16,753 nt of DNA from Muribaculaceae bacterium (GTDB taxonomy: Bacteria > Bacteroidota > Bacteroidia > Bacteroidales > Muribaculaceae), in NCBI GenBank assembly GCA_020026215.1, contig JAHHQT010000037.1:1-16753 (forward strand), written 5' to 3'. Every line of letters begins with the position of its first letter. The first letter of the stretch is position 1. Positions 1-6,277 of this stretch are shown piece by piece. Below the pieces are notes generated by a model. It ran no database searches. It was not told the DNA's origin and worked only from the letters and a program-made list of their open reading frames with translations. Both the position numbers and the translations under genes were made by a program.

Positions 1-15
1 AGATAAGACAATAAT

Positions 16-1104
16 ATGAAAACAGCATTAATCACCGGCATTACTGGGCAAGATGGTTCATTCTTGGCGGAATTCCTTTTGGAAAAGGGTTATGACGTGC
101 ACGGAACTATTCGTCGTTCTTCCACCGACTTTCGCGAAAGAATAGCCCATCTGGAAGGCGTTCCTAATTTCCACCTGCACTATGCAGACTTGAGCGACTC
201 TATCAGTTTGATTCAAGTCGTAGGAAAAGTTCGTCCCGACGAAATCTACAACCTTGCCGCTCAAAGTCACGTACAAGTGTCGTTCGACTCTCCCGAGTTC
301 ACAGCCAACGTTGACGCAACCGGTGTACTTCGTCTTTTGGAAGCTGTCCGCCAATGTGGCTTGACCGAAACTTGCCGCATCTATCAGGCTTCAACTTCCG
401 AGCTCTATGGAAAAGTTGAGGAAGTTCCTCAAAACGAAAATACCCCGTTCCACCCTTACAGTCCGTATGCCGTTGCCAAACTCTACGGCTATTGGATTAT
501 CCGCGAATACCGCGATGCCTACAACATGTTCTGTTGCTCGGGTATATTGTTCAACCACGAGTCAGAACGCCGCGGAGAAACCTTCGTAACGCGTAAAATC
601 ACACTTGCAGCCGCACGCATCAAGCAAGGCAAGCAGGACAAGCTCTATTTGGGCAACTTGTCCTCTCTTCGCGACTGGGGTTATGCCAAGGATTACGTGG
701 AATGTATGTGGTTGATTCTTCAGAACAAGACTCCCGAAGATTTTGTCATCGCAACCGGCGAACAGCACTCTGTCCGCGAATTCTGCACTTTGGCGTTCAA
801 ATACGTAGGCATTGACTTGGAATGGCAAGGCGAAGATGCTGACGAAAAGGGTATCGACAAGGCAACAGGCAAAGTGCTTGTTGAAGTTTCACCCGACTTC
901 TACCGCCCTACCGACGTGGTTAACCTTTGGGGCGATCCATCAAAGGCACGCAGGGAATTGGGATGGAACCCGACCAAAACATCGTTCGAACAATTGGTTA
1001 AAATCATGGTTGATGCTGATATGGCAAAAGTCACTGTCGAAAAAGCCAGTGAACACATCCGTACCAACTTGGCCGAATATTTGGAGAAAGGCATAGTAAA
1101 ATAA
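16..1104 (+). CDS. gmd: GDP-mannose 4,6-dehydratase
   Basis: This cytosolic short-chain dehydrogenase converts GDP-D-mannose to GDP-4-keto-6-deoxy-D-mannose, the first committed step to GDP-L-fucose. The 362-residue protein has the usual family length. An N-terminal NADP-binding Rossmann motif is visible (TGITGQDG, residues 7-14). The catalytic set aligns with E. coli GMD at a constant offset of five: T127 and E129 within STSEL, Y151 and K155 within YSPYAVAK. The C-terminal block FYRPTDVVNLWGDPSKAR is also typical. The ATG at 16 is preceded only by an A-rich leader without a Shine-Dalgarno sequence; any promoter lies left of the window. The stop overlaps the fcl start by one base (TAATG), so translation is probably coupled. 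The function is well supported by motifs and by the neighbouring pathway genes. Confidence 0.97.
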   Translation: MKTALITGITGQDGSFLAEFLLEKGYDVHGTIRRSSTDFRERIAHLEGVPNFHLHYADLSDSISLIQVVGKVRPDEIYNLAAQSHVQVSFDSPEFTANVDATGVLRLLEAVRQCGLTETCRIYQASTSELYGKVEEVPQNENTPFHPYSPYAVAKLYGYWIIREYRDAYNMFCCSGILFNHESERRGETFVTRKITLAAARIKQGKQDKLYLGNLSSLRDWGYAKDYVECMWLILQNKTPEDFVIATGEQHSVREFCTLAFKYVGIDLEWQGEDADEKGIDKATGKVLVEVSPDFYRPTDVVNLWGDPSKARRELGWNPTKTSFEQLVKIMVDADMAKVTVEKASEHIRTNLAEYLEKGIVK

Positions 1105-2048
1105 TGATGGAGAAAAATGCAAAAATATATGTAGCCGGACACCGAGGAATGGTAGGTTCTGCCATCGTCAGAGAGTTGAATCGTCAGGGCTACAACAACA
1201 TCATCACACGCACACACAAGGAACTCGACCTTTGTCGTCAGGATGATGTAGAAAAGTTTTTTGAACAGGAGAAACCCGAATATGTTTTCCTTGCAGCAGC
1301 GAAAGTGGGCGGCATCGTAGCCAACCAGAACGCGTTGGCTGACTTCATGTACGACAATATGATTCTTGAGATGAATGTCATCCATTCAGCATGGAAAAAC
1401 GGTTGCAAGAAATTGGAATTTTTAGGCTCATCCTGCATCTATCCGCGCATGGCACCTCAACCGATGAAGGAGAATTGCCTGTTAACCTCTGAATTGGAAA
1501 AAACCAACGAGGCATACGCATTGGCAAAAATCTCAGGGTTGAAATATTGCGAATTTTTGAACCGCCAGTATGGAACAGACTATATCAGCGTGATGCCGAC
1601 CAACCTTTATGGTCCGAACGACAACTATCACCCAACCCACAGCCACGTGCTACCAGCACTTATCCGCCGTTTCCACGAAGCAAAGGAGCAAAACTTGCCG
1701 TTTGTCACCTGTTGGGGCGATGGCAGTCCGTTGCGCGAATTTCTTTACGTGGACGATTTGGCCAACCTATGTGTATTCTTGATGAACAACTATAGCGGTA
1801 ACGAAACCGTCAACGCAGGCACAGGCAAAGAACTGACCATCAAGGCACTTACCGAAATGGTAGCCAAGGTCATCGGTTACAATGGTGAAATCCGTTGGGA
1901 CAGCACCAAGCCGAACGGCACACCGCGCAAACTGTTGGATGTATCCAAAGCCACCAATTTGGGCTGGACCTACAAAACAGAACTTGAAGAAGGTATCAAA
2001 CTTTCCTACGAAGACTTCTTGCACAATCCTATGCGCGCAGAACGATAG
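1104..2048 (+). CDS. fcl: GDP-L-fucose synthase (GDP-4-keto-6-deoxymannose epimerase/reductase)
   Basis: This enzyme performs the 3,5-epimerisation and NADPH-dependent 4-reduction of the Gmd product, giving GDP-L-fucose; it is also called wcaG. The 314-residue protein starts with a Rossmann motif (AGHRGMVGS, residues 11-19). The catalytic residues of E. coli GDP-fucose synthase are all present at an offset of two: S109 and C111 in GSSCIYP, Y138 and K142 in YALAK, and H181 in THSHVLPALIRRF. The first ATG overlaps the gmd stop, and a second in-frame ATG follows at 1107; either could be used. A 38-base gap with no promoter or terminator separates it from manC, so the three genes form one operon. 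Confidence 0.96.
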   Translation: MMEKNAKIYVAGHRGMVGSAIVRELNRQGYNNIITRTHKELDLCRQDDVEKFFEQEKPEYVFLAAAKVGGIVANQNALADFMYDNMILEMNVIHSAWKNGCKKLEFLGSSCIYPRMAPQPMKENCLLTSELEKTNEAYALAKISGLKYCEFLNRQYGTDYISVMPTNLYGPNDNYHPTHSHVLPALIRRFHEAKEQNLPFVTCWGDGSPLREFLYVDDLANLCVFLMNNYSGNETVNAGTGKELTIKALTEMVAKVIGYNGEIRWDSTKPNGTPRKLLDVSKATNLGWTYKTELEEGIKLSYEDFLHNPMRAER

Positions 2049-2086
2049 CCAAAGCTATCAACTATTAACGAAAACCACAAAAAGTT

Positions 2087-3436
2087 ATGCAAATAATACT
2101 ATTATCAGGAGGTTCGGGCAAACGACTATGGCCGTTGTCAAACGAAGTACGTTCAAAGCAATTCCTAAAATTGCTGCCTACTGCCACTGATAAGAAAGAG
2201 TCAATGCTTCAACGCGTTGTCCGACAAATTCATCAGTCCAACATCGACTGTTCCATCACCGTAGCAGCCGGAGCTTCACAGAAAGGTCTTATCCTCAACC
2301 AATTGGAGAAAGACGTAAATATCGTGGAAGAACCGGAACGTCGTGGTACATTCCCTGCCATTGCCCTGTCGTCGGCCTACCTTTCATTGGTTGGAAAGTG
2401 CGACCGCGATGAAGTGGTAGTTGTCTTGCCATGCGATACCTTCACCGTAGCCCAATACTACAATGTTATTTCCGAGATGGGTGAAGCCGCCAAAAGTGAT
2501 GACTTGGATTTGGTTTTGATGGGCGTTTGTCCGAATTGCTACTCTACAAAATTCGGCTATATCATTCCCGAAAAGCAGAGCAACTATCAGAGCAATATCT
2601 TGAAAGTACAGTCCTTCACCGAAAAACCCGACCATGACAGAGCCAAACAATTGGTTGAATCGGGCGCATTCTGGAACGGCGGTGTATTTGCATTCAAATT
2701 GGGGCATATCATCGACTTATTGAAGAAATATGTTGATTTCAACACCTTCGATGAATTAGTTGCCAACTACAGCAAACTGCCGAAAATCAGCTTCGACTAC
2801 GAAGTGGTGGAAAAAGCCAAATCTATCGGCATGATTCCATTCTCAGGACTTTGGAAAGACCTCGGCACATGGAAAACCATGACCGAAGAACTTTCGGAAG
2901 ACCCTATCGGTAACGTCATTGAAGGCGAAAACGTCAACAATACGCATATCATCAACGAACTCAGCATCCCTATTTTCTGTTCCGACACCAACAACTTGAT
3001 TGTCGCAGCCAGTCCCGACGGCATCCTCGTTGCCGATAAGAACTCCAGCGAACAGGTCAAGGGGTATATGAATAAAATCACGGCACGCCCGATGTACGAA
3101 GAACGCCTTTGGGGAGTTTACAAAGTCATTGACTACATCAAATTCCCGAACGGCTACCAAGCCTTGACCAAGCAAATATGTATCAAGGCTGGCTCACACA
3201 TCAGCTACCAAATCCATCATCATCGCGACGAGGTATGGACCATCATCAACGGTAAAGGGTTATTGGTACTTGACGGCGAAACACGCGAAGTGAAATGTGG
3301 TGATGTCATCCACATCAAGCGCGAACAGTTCCACGCCATAAAGGGCATCACCGACCTATATTTCATCGAAGTACAGTCTGGTGACGAACTTATCGAAGAA
3401 GACATCGAACGCTACGACTGGAACTGGGAAAAATAG
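2087..3436 (+). CDS. manC: mannose-1-phosphate guanylyltransferase with C-terminal cupin (type II phosphomannose isomerase-like) domain
   Basis: The N-terminal domain (about residues 1-270) makes GDP-mannose from mannose-1-phosphate and GTP and so feeds Gmd. It carries the nucleotidyltransferase signature GGSGKRLWPLS (8-18), the FTEKPD block (177-182) and FWNGGVFAF (195-203). The C-terminal region (about 335-449) is a cupin of the type II phosphomannose isomerase kind, with QIHHHRDEVW at 375-384. Bifunctional ManC/AlgA enzymes usually read EHW where this protein reads EVW, so isomerase activity is less certain than guanylyltransferase activity. The length of 449 is near the usual 460-480 of two-domain ManC. 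It is the last gene of the operon and is followed 24 bases later by an intrinsic terminator. The ATG at 2087 lacks a Shine-Dalgarno sequence, as is common in this phylum. Confidence 0.93.
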   Translation: MQIILLSGGSGKRLWPLSNEVRSKQFLKLLPTATDKKESMLQRVVRQIHQSNIDCSITVAAGASQKGLILNQLEKDVNIVEEPERRGTFPAIALSSAYLSLVGKCDRDEVVVVLPCDTFTVAQYYNVISEMGEAAKSDDLDLVLMGVCPNCYSTKFGYIIPEKQSNYQSNILKVQSFTEKPDHDRAKQLVESGAFWNGGVFAFKLGHIIDLLKKYVDFNTFDELVANYSKLPKISFDYEVVEKAKSIGMIPFSGLWKDLGTWKTMTEELSEDPIGNVIEGENVNNTHIINELSIPIFCSDTNNLIVAASPDGILVADKNSSEQVKGYMNKITARPMYEERLWGVYKVIDYIKFPNGYQALTKQICIKAGSHISYQIHHHRDEVWTIINGKGLLVLDGETREVKCGDVIHIKREQFHAIKGITDLYFIEVQSGDELIEEDIERYDWNWEK

Positions 3437-3460
3437 TAACGACAAACGCTTAAAAAATAC

Positions 3461-3492
3461 AAGACCGAATGGGTTTCCATTCGGTCTTTTTT
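3461..3492 (+). terminator. intrinsic terminator of the gmd-fcl-manC operon
   Basis: A perfect 12-bp stem (AAGACCGAATGG, 3461-3472, pairing with 3477-3488) closes a four-base loop and runs into a T tract through 3492. It lies 24 bases after the manC stop. The reverse strand also has a T-rich run after the stem, so it may stop transcription from the right as well. Confidence 0.93.
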
Positions 3493-3648
3493 ATTATCTC
3501 CTAAAAACGAACGTAAACGATACCAATACTCTGTGATTCCTTTTTGAGGAATGTGAATCAAAGAATCACCCACAAAATACAACGTCTCTTCATCCGTGCT
3601 ACATGACAAAAAAGGGAGCAACAAAAGCACTAAGAATTTCTTCCACAT
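3489..3648 (-). pseudogene. 5' remnant of a surface-lipoprotein gene with a GDSL (SGNH hydrolase-like) motif
   Basis: Reading leftwards from the ATG at 3646-3648, the first 16 residues form a convincing lipoprotein signal peptide: MWKK, a Leu-rich core, and a lipobox-like FLSC ending at C16. STDEE follows, resembling the acidic export signal of surface lipoproteins in Bacteroidota. ETLYFVGDSLI then resembles block I of SGNH/GDSL esterases. After about residue 55 the open frame runs straight through the manC terminator and into the end of manC, which no intact gene would be expected to do; the rest of the hydrolase domain (block V with Asp/His) is absent. I read it as a gene start left after a deletion. 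A short intact lipoprotein cannot be excluded. An A/T-rich stretch with TTATTTTG, close to a -7 box, lies upstream. Confidence 0.4.
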
Positions 3649-3721
3649 AATGCACTATTTCCTCTCCAAAATAAATATTTTTTACGATAAAGCCGCACAA
3701 GATGATTTATAAGACAACAAG

Positions 3722-3754
3722 TTAGACAAAAATCCCAATTTTTTCGTAATTTTG
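3722..3754 (+). promoter_or_regulatory. promoter of the flavodiiron protein gene
   Basis: TAATTTTG at 3747-3754 matches the Bacteroidota -7 consensus TAnnTTTG. The upstream element is weak: TTA at 3722-3724, 22 bases away. The ATG at 3779 lies 24 bases after the -7 box, giving a short A-rich leader with no ribosome binding site. Confidence 0.6.
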
Positions 3755-3778
3755 TACCCAATTTAAAAACATATAAAT

Positions 3779-4972
3779 ATGTCAATTACACAATTACGTC
3801 CAGATATTCGTTATGTCGGTGTAAATGATCGCACGACTAATTTGTTCGAATCCTTATGGACTCTTCCTCATGCGGTTTCCTATAATTCATATCTTGTTGT
3901 AGGTGAAAAAATCGCTTTAATTGACACCGTCGAGGAACATTTCACAAGTCGTTTACTCTCAAACATTCGTCACGAAATCGGTGACAGAAATATAGACTAC
4001 ATCATTGTCAACCACATGGAGCCTGACCACTCCTCATCTATAGCCGCATTAAGTCGCATCTATCCCGATTTGAAAGTTGTCGGCAATATGCAGACTATCA
4101 GAATGCTTGAAGGCTATTATGGCATCACTGAAAATACAGTAACTGTCAAGGAAGGCGACACAATCGACCTTGGTAACGGGAAAGTACTTTCATTCTATCT
4201 TACCCCGATGGTACACTGGCCGGAAACTATGGTAACCTGGTGCGAAGACGACAAGACCCTATTCGCAGGCGACGCTTTCGGTTCATTCGGAGCGTTGGAC
4301 GGTGGCATCAGTGACAAGCATTTGAAATTTGCAGACTACGAAAACGAGATGCGCCGCTACTATGCAGCTATCGTTGGCAAATATGGCCCACAAGTGCAAA
4401 AAGCATTGGCAAAAGTCAACACACTTGCACCTGAGATGATTTGTTCTACCCACGGACCTGTTTGGGAAAATTCAGTAGCCGAAGTAATCGATATTTACGA
4501 CCGCATGAGCCGTTACGAAGCCGAGAACGGAGTCGTTATCGCCTACGGTTCAATGTATGGCAATACCGAACAAATGGCGGAAGAAATAGCACGAGGTTTG
4601 GCAGAAGAAGGAGTAGAGAACATTTTGGTTTACAACTTGGCAACTACCGACCCTTCAGTGGTTCTGCGCGACGTGTTCCGTTACAACTCACTCATCGTCG
4701 GCAGTCCTACATACAATGCTGAACTCTTTCCACCGGTAGCACACTTTTTGAATGCATTGGCAATGCGAGGTATTAAACAACGCCACTTTGCAGCCTTCGG
4801 CTCATTTACTTGGGCAAACTCAGCAACTAAGGCATTGAAAGAATTTGCCGAAAAAATGAAATGGGAACCAGTTGTTCCAGTACAAGAAATGAAGCAAGGC
4901 TATTCCGAAGAAAAATGCGCAGCTCCTGCTCGCGAAATAGCCCACGCTATCGCCGAAAAACTGAAAGCCTAA
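3779..4972 (+). CDS. FprA-family A-type flavoprotein (flavodiiron oxygen/NO reductase)
   Basis: Flavodiiron proteins reduce O2 to water, or NO to N2O, in the cytosol and protect anaerobes during brief oxygen or nitrosative exposure. The 397-residue protein has the two expected domains. The metallo-beta-lactamase-like half (about 1-250) holds all six di-iron ligands: H79, E81 and D83 in HMEPDH, then H146 (VHWPET), D165 (GDAFGSFG) and H225 (STHGP). The flavodoxin half (about 251-397) begins with the FMN-binding loop YGSMYGNTEQMAEEIA. No rubredoxin or NADH-oxidoreductase domain is fused, so an external electron donor is needed; it is not encoded nearby. The gene has its own promoter and terminator and is convergent with the FNT channel. 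Motifs alone do not settle O2 versus NO preference. Confidence 0.95.
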   Translation: MSITQLRPDIRYVGVNDRTTNLFESLWTLPHAVSYNSYLVVGEKIALIDTVEEHFTSRLLSNIRHEIGDRNIDYIIVNHMEPDHSSSIAALSRIYPDLKVVGNMQTIRMLEGYYGITENTVTVKEGDTIDLGNGKVLSFYLTPMVHWPETMVTWCEDDKTLFAGDAFGSFGALDGGISDKHLKFADYENEMRRYYAAIVGKYGPQVQKALAKVNTLAPEMICSTHGPVWENSVAEVIDIYDRMSRYEAENGVVIAYGSMYGNTEQMAEEIARGLAEEGVENILVYNLATTDPSVVLRDVFRYNSLIVGSPTYNAELFPPVAHFLNALAMRGIKQRHFAAFGSFTWANSATKALKEFAEKMKWEPVVPVQEMKQGYSEEKCAAPAREIAHAIAEKLKA

Positions 4973-4995
4973 AAAATTATATTTTTCACTATAAC

Positions 4996-5041
4996 AGAAT
5001 CACCGTTTGAAATTAAAAAATCAAACGGTGATTCTATTTTT
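4996..5041 (+). terminator. intrinsic terminator of the flavodiiron protein gene
   Basis: A perfect 15-bp stem (AGAATCACCGTTTGA, 4996-5010, pairing with 5021-5035) has a ten-base A/T loop and is followed by ATTTTT. It begins 24 bases after the stop codon. Confidence 0.92.
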
Positions 5042-5101
5042 GGTATCAGAAAATTTGACTATCTATATAGAGACTAAACACTCGTGGCAAAAGAGTGAAA
5101 T

Positions 5102-5139
5102 AAAAACAAGCCCCACTACCAGCAACAGTAATGAGGCTT
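5102..5139 (-). terminator. intrinsic terminator of the FNT channel gene
   Basis: On the minus strand, 5139-5128 pairs with 5119-5108 over 12 bp, including two G-U wobbles, around an eight-base loop, and is followed by GTTTTT. The wobbles become A-C mismatches on the plus strand, which shows that the element is oriented for the leftward transcript. Confidence 0.85.
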
Positions 5140-5162
5140 TTTATTTTGTTCAAAAAGTTCTT

Positions 5163-5786
5163 TTATTTGCCGAGTTCCAGCTTCACGAATTTGTGGATAA
5201 GGCTGAAAGCGATAGCTCCGATGGCATTACCAAGAATGATTAACAAGGTTAATAGTATTCCGTCAACACTAAACAAATAGCCCGATGCAGCAAAATAGAA
5301 CATATCGGCGATAGAGTGCTCGAAGCCTGCCAAGATAAAGACGATAACGGGGAAAATCAACAACAAGTAGTTTTTATTGAATTGCTTGTAGGAATTGACC
5401 GCCAAATACATCAATACCCCACAACCGATACTGTCAAACAAGATTCTTAAAGCCGACTTAGCCACCTTTGCCTCAGTGACTGTCTCAGCACGAAGGATAA
5501 GGCTGTGTCCGTCAGGAATAAACAAACCCGCAAATGACGTACCCAATAGATTACCAATCAAACACAAGAAAATTAACCAGGCAAATGACCATTTAAAATT
5601 ATTCGGTACTTCACCGATGATGCCTGTATAGAGTAAATACCCCCTTGTCACAATCATCATTAATCCCACGGAGAATAATGTAGCACCCACGACATTATTT
5701 TCACACAGCAGAAAAATAATTCCGCCCATACTAATCAATAATCCGGACAAAAATCCACTCAAAATTTTCTGTAAAATTAGTTTCAT
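5163..5786 (-). CDS. formate/nitrite transporter (FNT) family channel, short form
   Basis: The 207-residue hydrophobic protein belongs to the FNT family, whose members form pentameric inner-membrane channels for formate, nitrite, hydrosulfide or related monovalent anions. About six membrane segments can be drawn (roughly 12-30, 34-56, 66-90, 108-131, 139-160, 173-198). The diagnostic block is AGFEHSIADMFYF (153-165), equivalent to the FocA segment with the central pore histidine; here that residue is H157. GNLLGTSFAG (78-87) is a second family-like block. FocA and NirC are about 270-285 residues, so this one lacks much of the loop and terminal sequence. No pyruvate formate-lyase, nitrite reductase or sulfite reductase gene lies beside it, so the substrate is unknown. 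It is convergent with the flavodiiron protein gene. Confidence 0.82.
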   Translation of the reverse strand: MKLILQKILSGFLSGLLISMGGIIFLLCENNVVGATLFSVGLMMIVTRGYLLYTGIIGEVPNNFKWSFAWLIFLCLIGNLLGTSFAGLFIPDGHSLILRAETVTEAKVAKSALRILFDSIGCGVLMYLAVNSYKQFNKNYLLLIFPVIVFILAGFEHSIADMFYFAASGYLFSVDGILLTLLIILGNAIGAIAFSLIHKFVKLELGK

Positions 5787-5841
5787 ATTAGTATATCATT
5801 AAAGTATTTGTAGTAAAAGCCTTAACTAAAGAAATCCGGTC

Positions 5842-5868
5842 AAAAAAAGCCGACGTCACCTAACGTCA
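5842..5868 (-). promoter_or_regulatory. hairpin plus T-tract in the FNT gene leader (possible attenuator)
   Basis: On the minus strand, TGACGT (5868-5863) pairs with ACGTCG (5856-5851), including one wobble, around a six-base loop. GC and seven T residues follow (5848-5842). It looks like a small intrinsic terminator placed 56 bases ahead of the FNT start codon and separate from the tRNA terminator to its right. It could trim read-through from the tRNA unit or act as a leader attenuator. The stem is short, so this is tentative. Confidence 0.4.
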
Positions 5869-5884
5869 TGGGAAAATAAGTTTG

Positions 5885-5892
5885 CAAAGGTA
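5885..5892 (-). promoter_or_regulatory. possible -7 box upstream of the FNT channel gene
   Basis: TACCTTTG on the minus strand fits TAnnTTTG and sits immediately after the T-tract of the tRNA terminator. I see no TTTG or TTG at the usual distance upstream, so the promoter is only partly supported. If it is used, the leader would be roughly 90 bases and would contain the 5842-5868 hairpin. Confidence 0.35.
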
Positions 5893-5929
5893 CAAAAAAA
5901 ATCCCGACTTCATTGCTGAAATCGGGATT
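5893..5929 (-). terminator. intrinsic terminator of the tRNA-Phe transcript
   Basis: On the minus strand AATCCCGA (5929-5922) pairs with TCGGGATT (5907-5900). The helix continues with four more pairs after one mismatch, closing a four-base loop, and seven further T residues follow. It begins 18 bases after the 3' end of the tRNA. Confidence 0.9.
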
Positions 5930-5946
5930 CACGCTTTCTTTCGATG

Positions 5947-6019
5947 TGGTGCCACCAGGAATCGAACCGGGGACACAAGGATTTTCAGTCCTTTGCTCTA
6001 CCATCTGAGCTATGGCACC
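5947..6019 (-). tRNA. tRNA-Phe (anticodon GAA)
   Basis: The minus strand folds into a complete 73-base cloverleaf. The acceptor stem is GGTGCCA with TGGCACC, the D-arm contains GCTC...GAGC, the anticodon loop reads CTGAAAA with GAA in the anticodon position, and the T-arm contains GGTTCGATTCC. The discriminator base is A. The 3' CCA is not encoded, since the genome continues CAT, so it must be added after transcription. Promoter and terminator flank it closely, so it is transcribed as a single-tRNA unit. Confidence 0.97.
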
Positions 6020-6039
6020 TTAGCGTTGTTTTGCGAGTG

Positions 6040-6071
6040 CAAAGATAATGCAGGTTTTTAATTCCTGCAAA
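6040..6071 (-). promoter_or_regulatory. promoter of the tRNA-Phe gene, with an inverted repeat in the spacer
   Basis: On the minus strand the -33 element TTTG (6071-6068) and the -7 box TATCTTTG (6047-6040) are separated by 20 bases, a near-ideal Bacteroidota promoter. The spacer contains a perfect inverted repeat, TGCAGG/CCTGCA (6049-6054 and 6064-6069), with nine bases between the arms. The outer arm overlaps the -33 element by two bases. Confidence 0.75.
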
Positions 6072-6226
6072 TTTTACGCAACAAAAATTAGTCCGCCAAT
6101 TTATTTTATTTTATATCGCATTAATTATCAACATTTTATAAAATAAAGATTTTTTATCTTTTTTCACAGTAGAATCCATTAAAACATACAAAATCATCAA
6201 TTTTCACATTTTGCGACCCCTAAATT

Positions 6227-6256
6227 TTTGAAATAAATGAAAATAGACTATGTTTG
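6227..6256 (+). promoter_or_regulatory. promoter of the DUF2851 gene
   Basis: TTTG at 6227-6230 and TATGTTTG at 6249-6256 are separated by 18 bases and match the Bacteroidota promoter pattern. The -7 box overlaps a possible upstream TTG start at 6254, which argues that translation begins at the ATG at 6278 instead. Confidence 0.7.
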
Positions 6257-6277
6257 CATTACCTTGAATCGCATTTT

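Noticed and set aside
5082..5096. Small inverted repeat CACTC/GAGTG between the two convergent terminators
   Set aside because: Five base pairs in A/T-rich DNA is within chance expectation and has no T-tract or context.
5007..5243. Plus-strand open frame of 78 codons after the flavodiiron gene
   Set aside because: It starts inside the terminator stem, crosses the second terminator and overlaps the antisense end of the FNT gene; it has no promoter and no recognisable motif.
6254..6277. TTG start extending the DUF2851 protein by eight residues
   Set aside because: The TTG is part of the TATGTTTG promoter box; the ATG at 6278 gives the normal family N-terminus.
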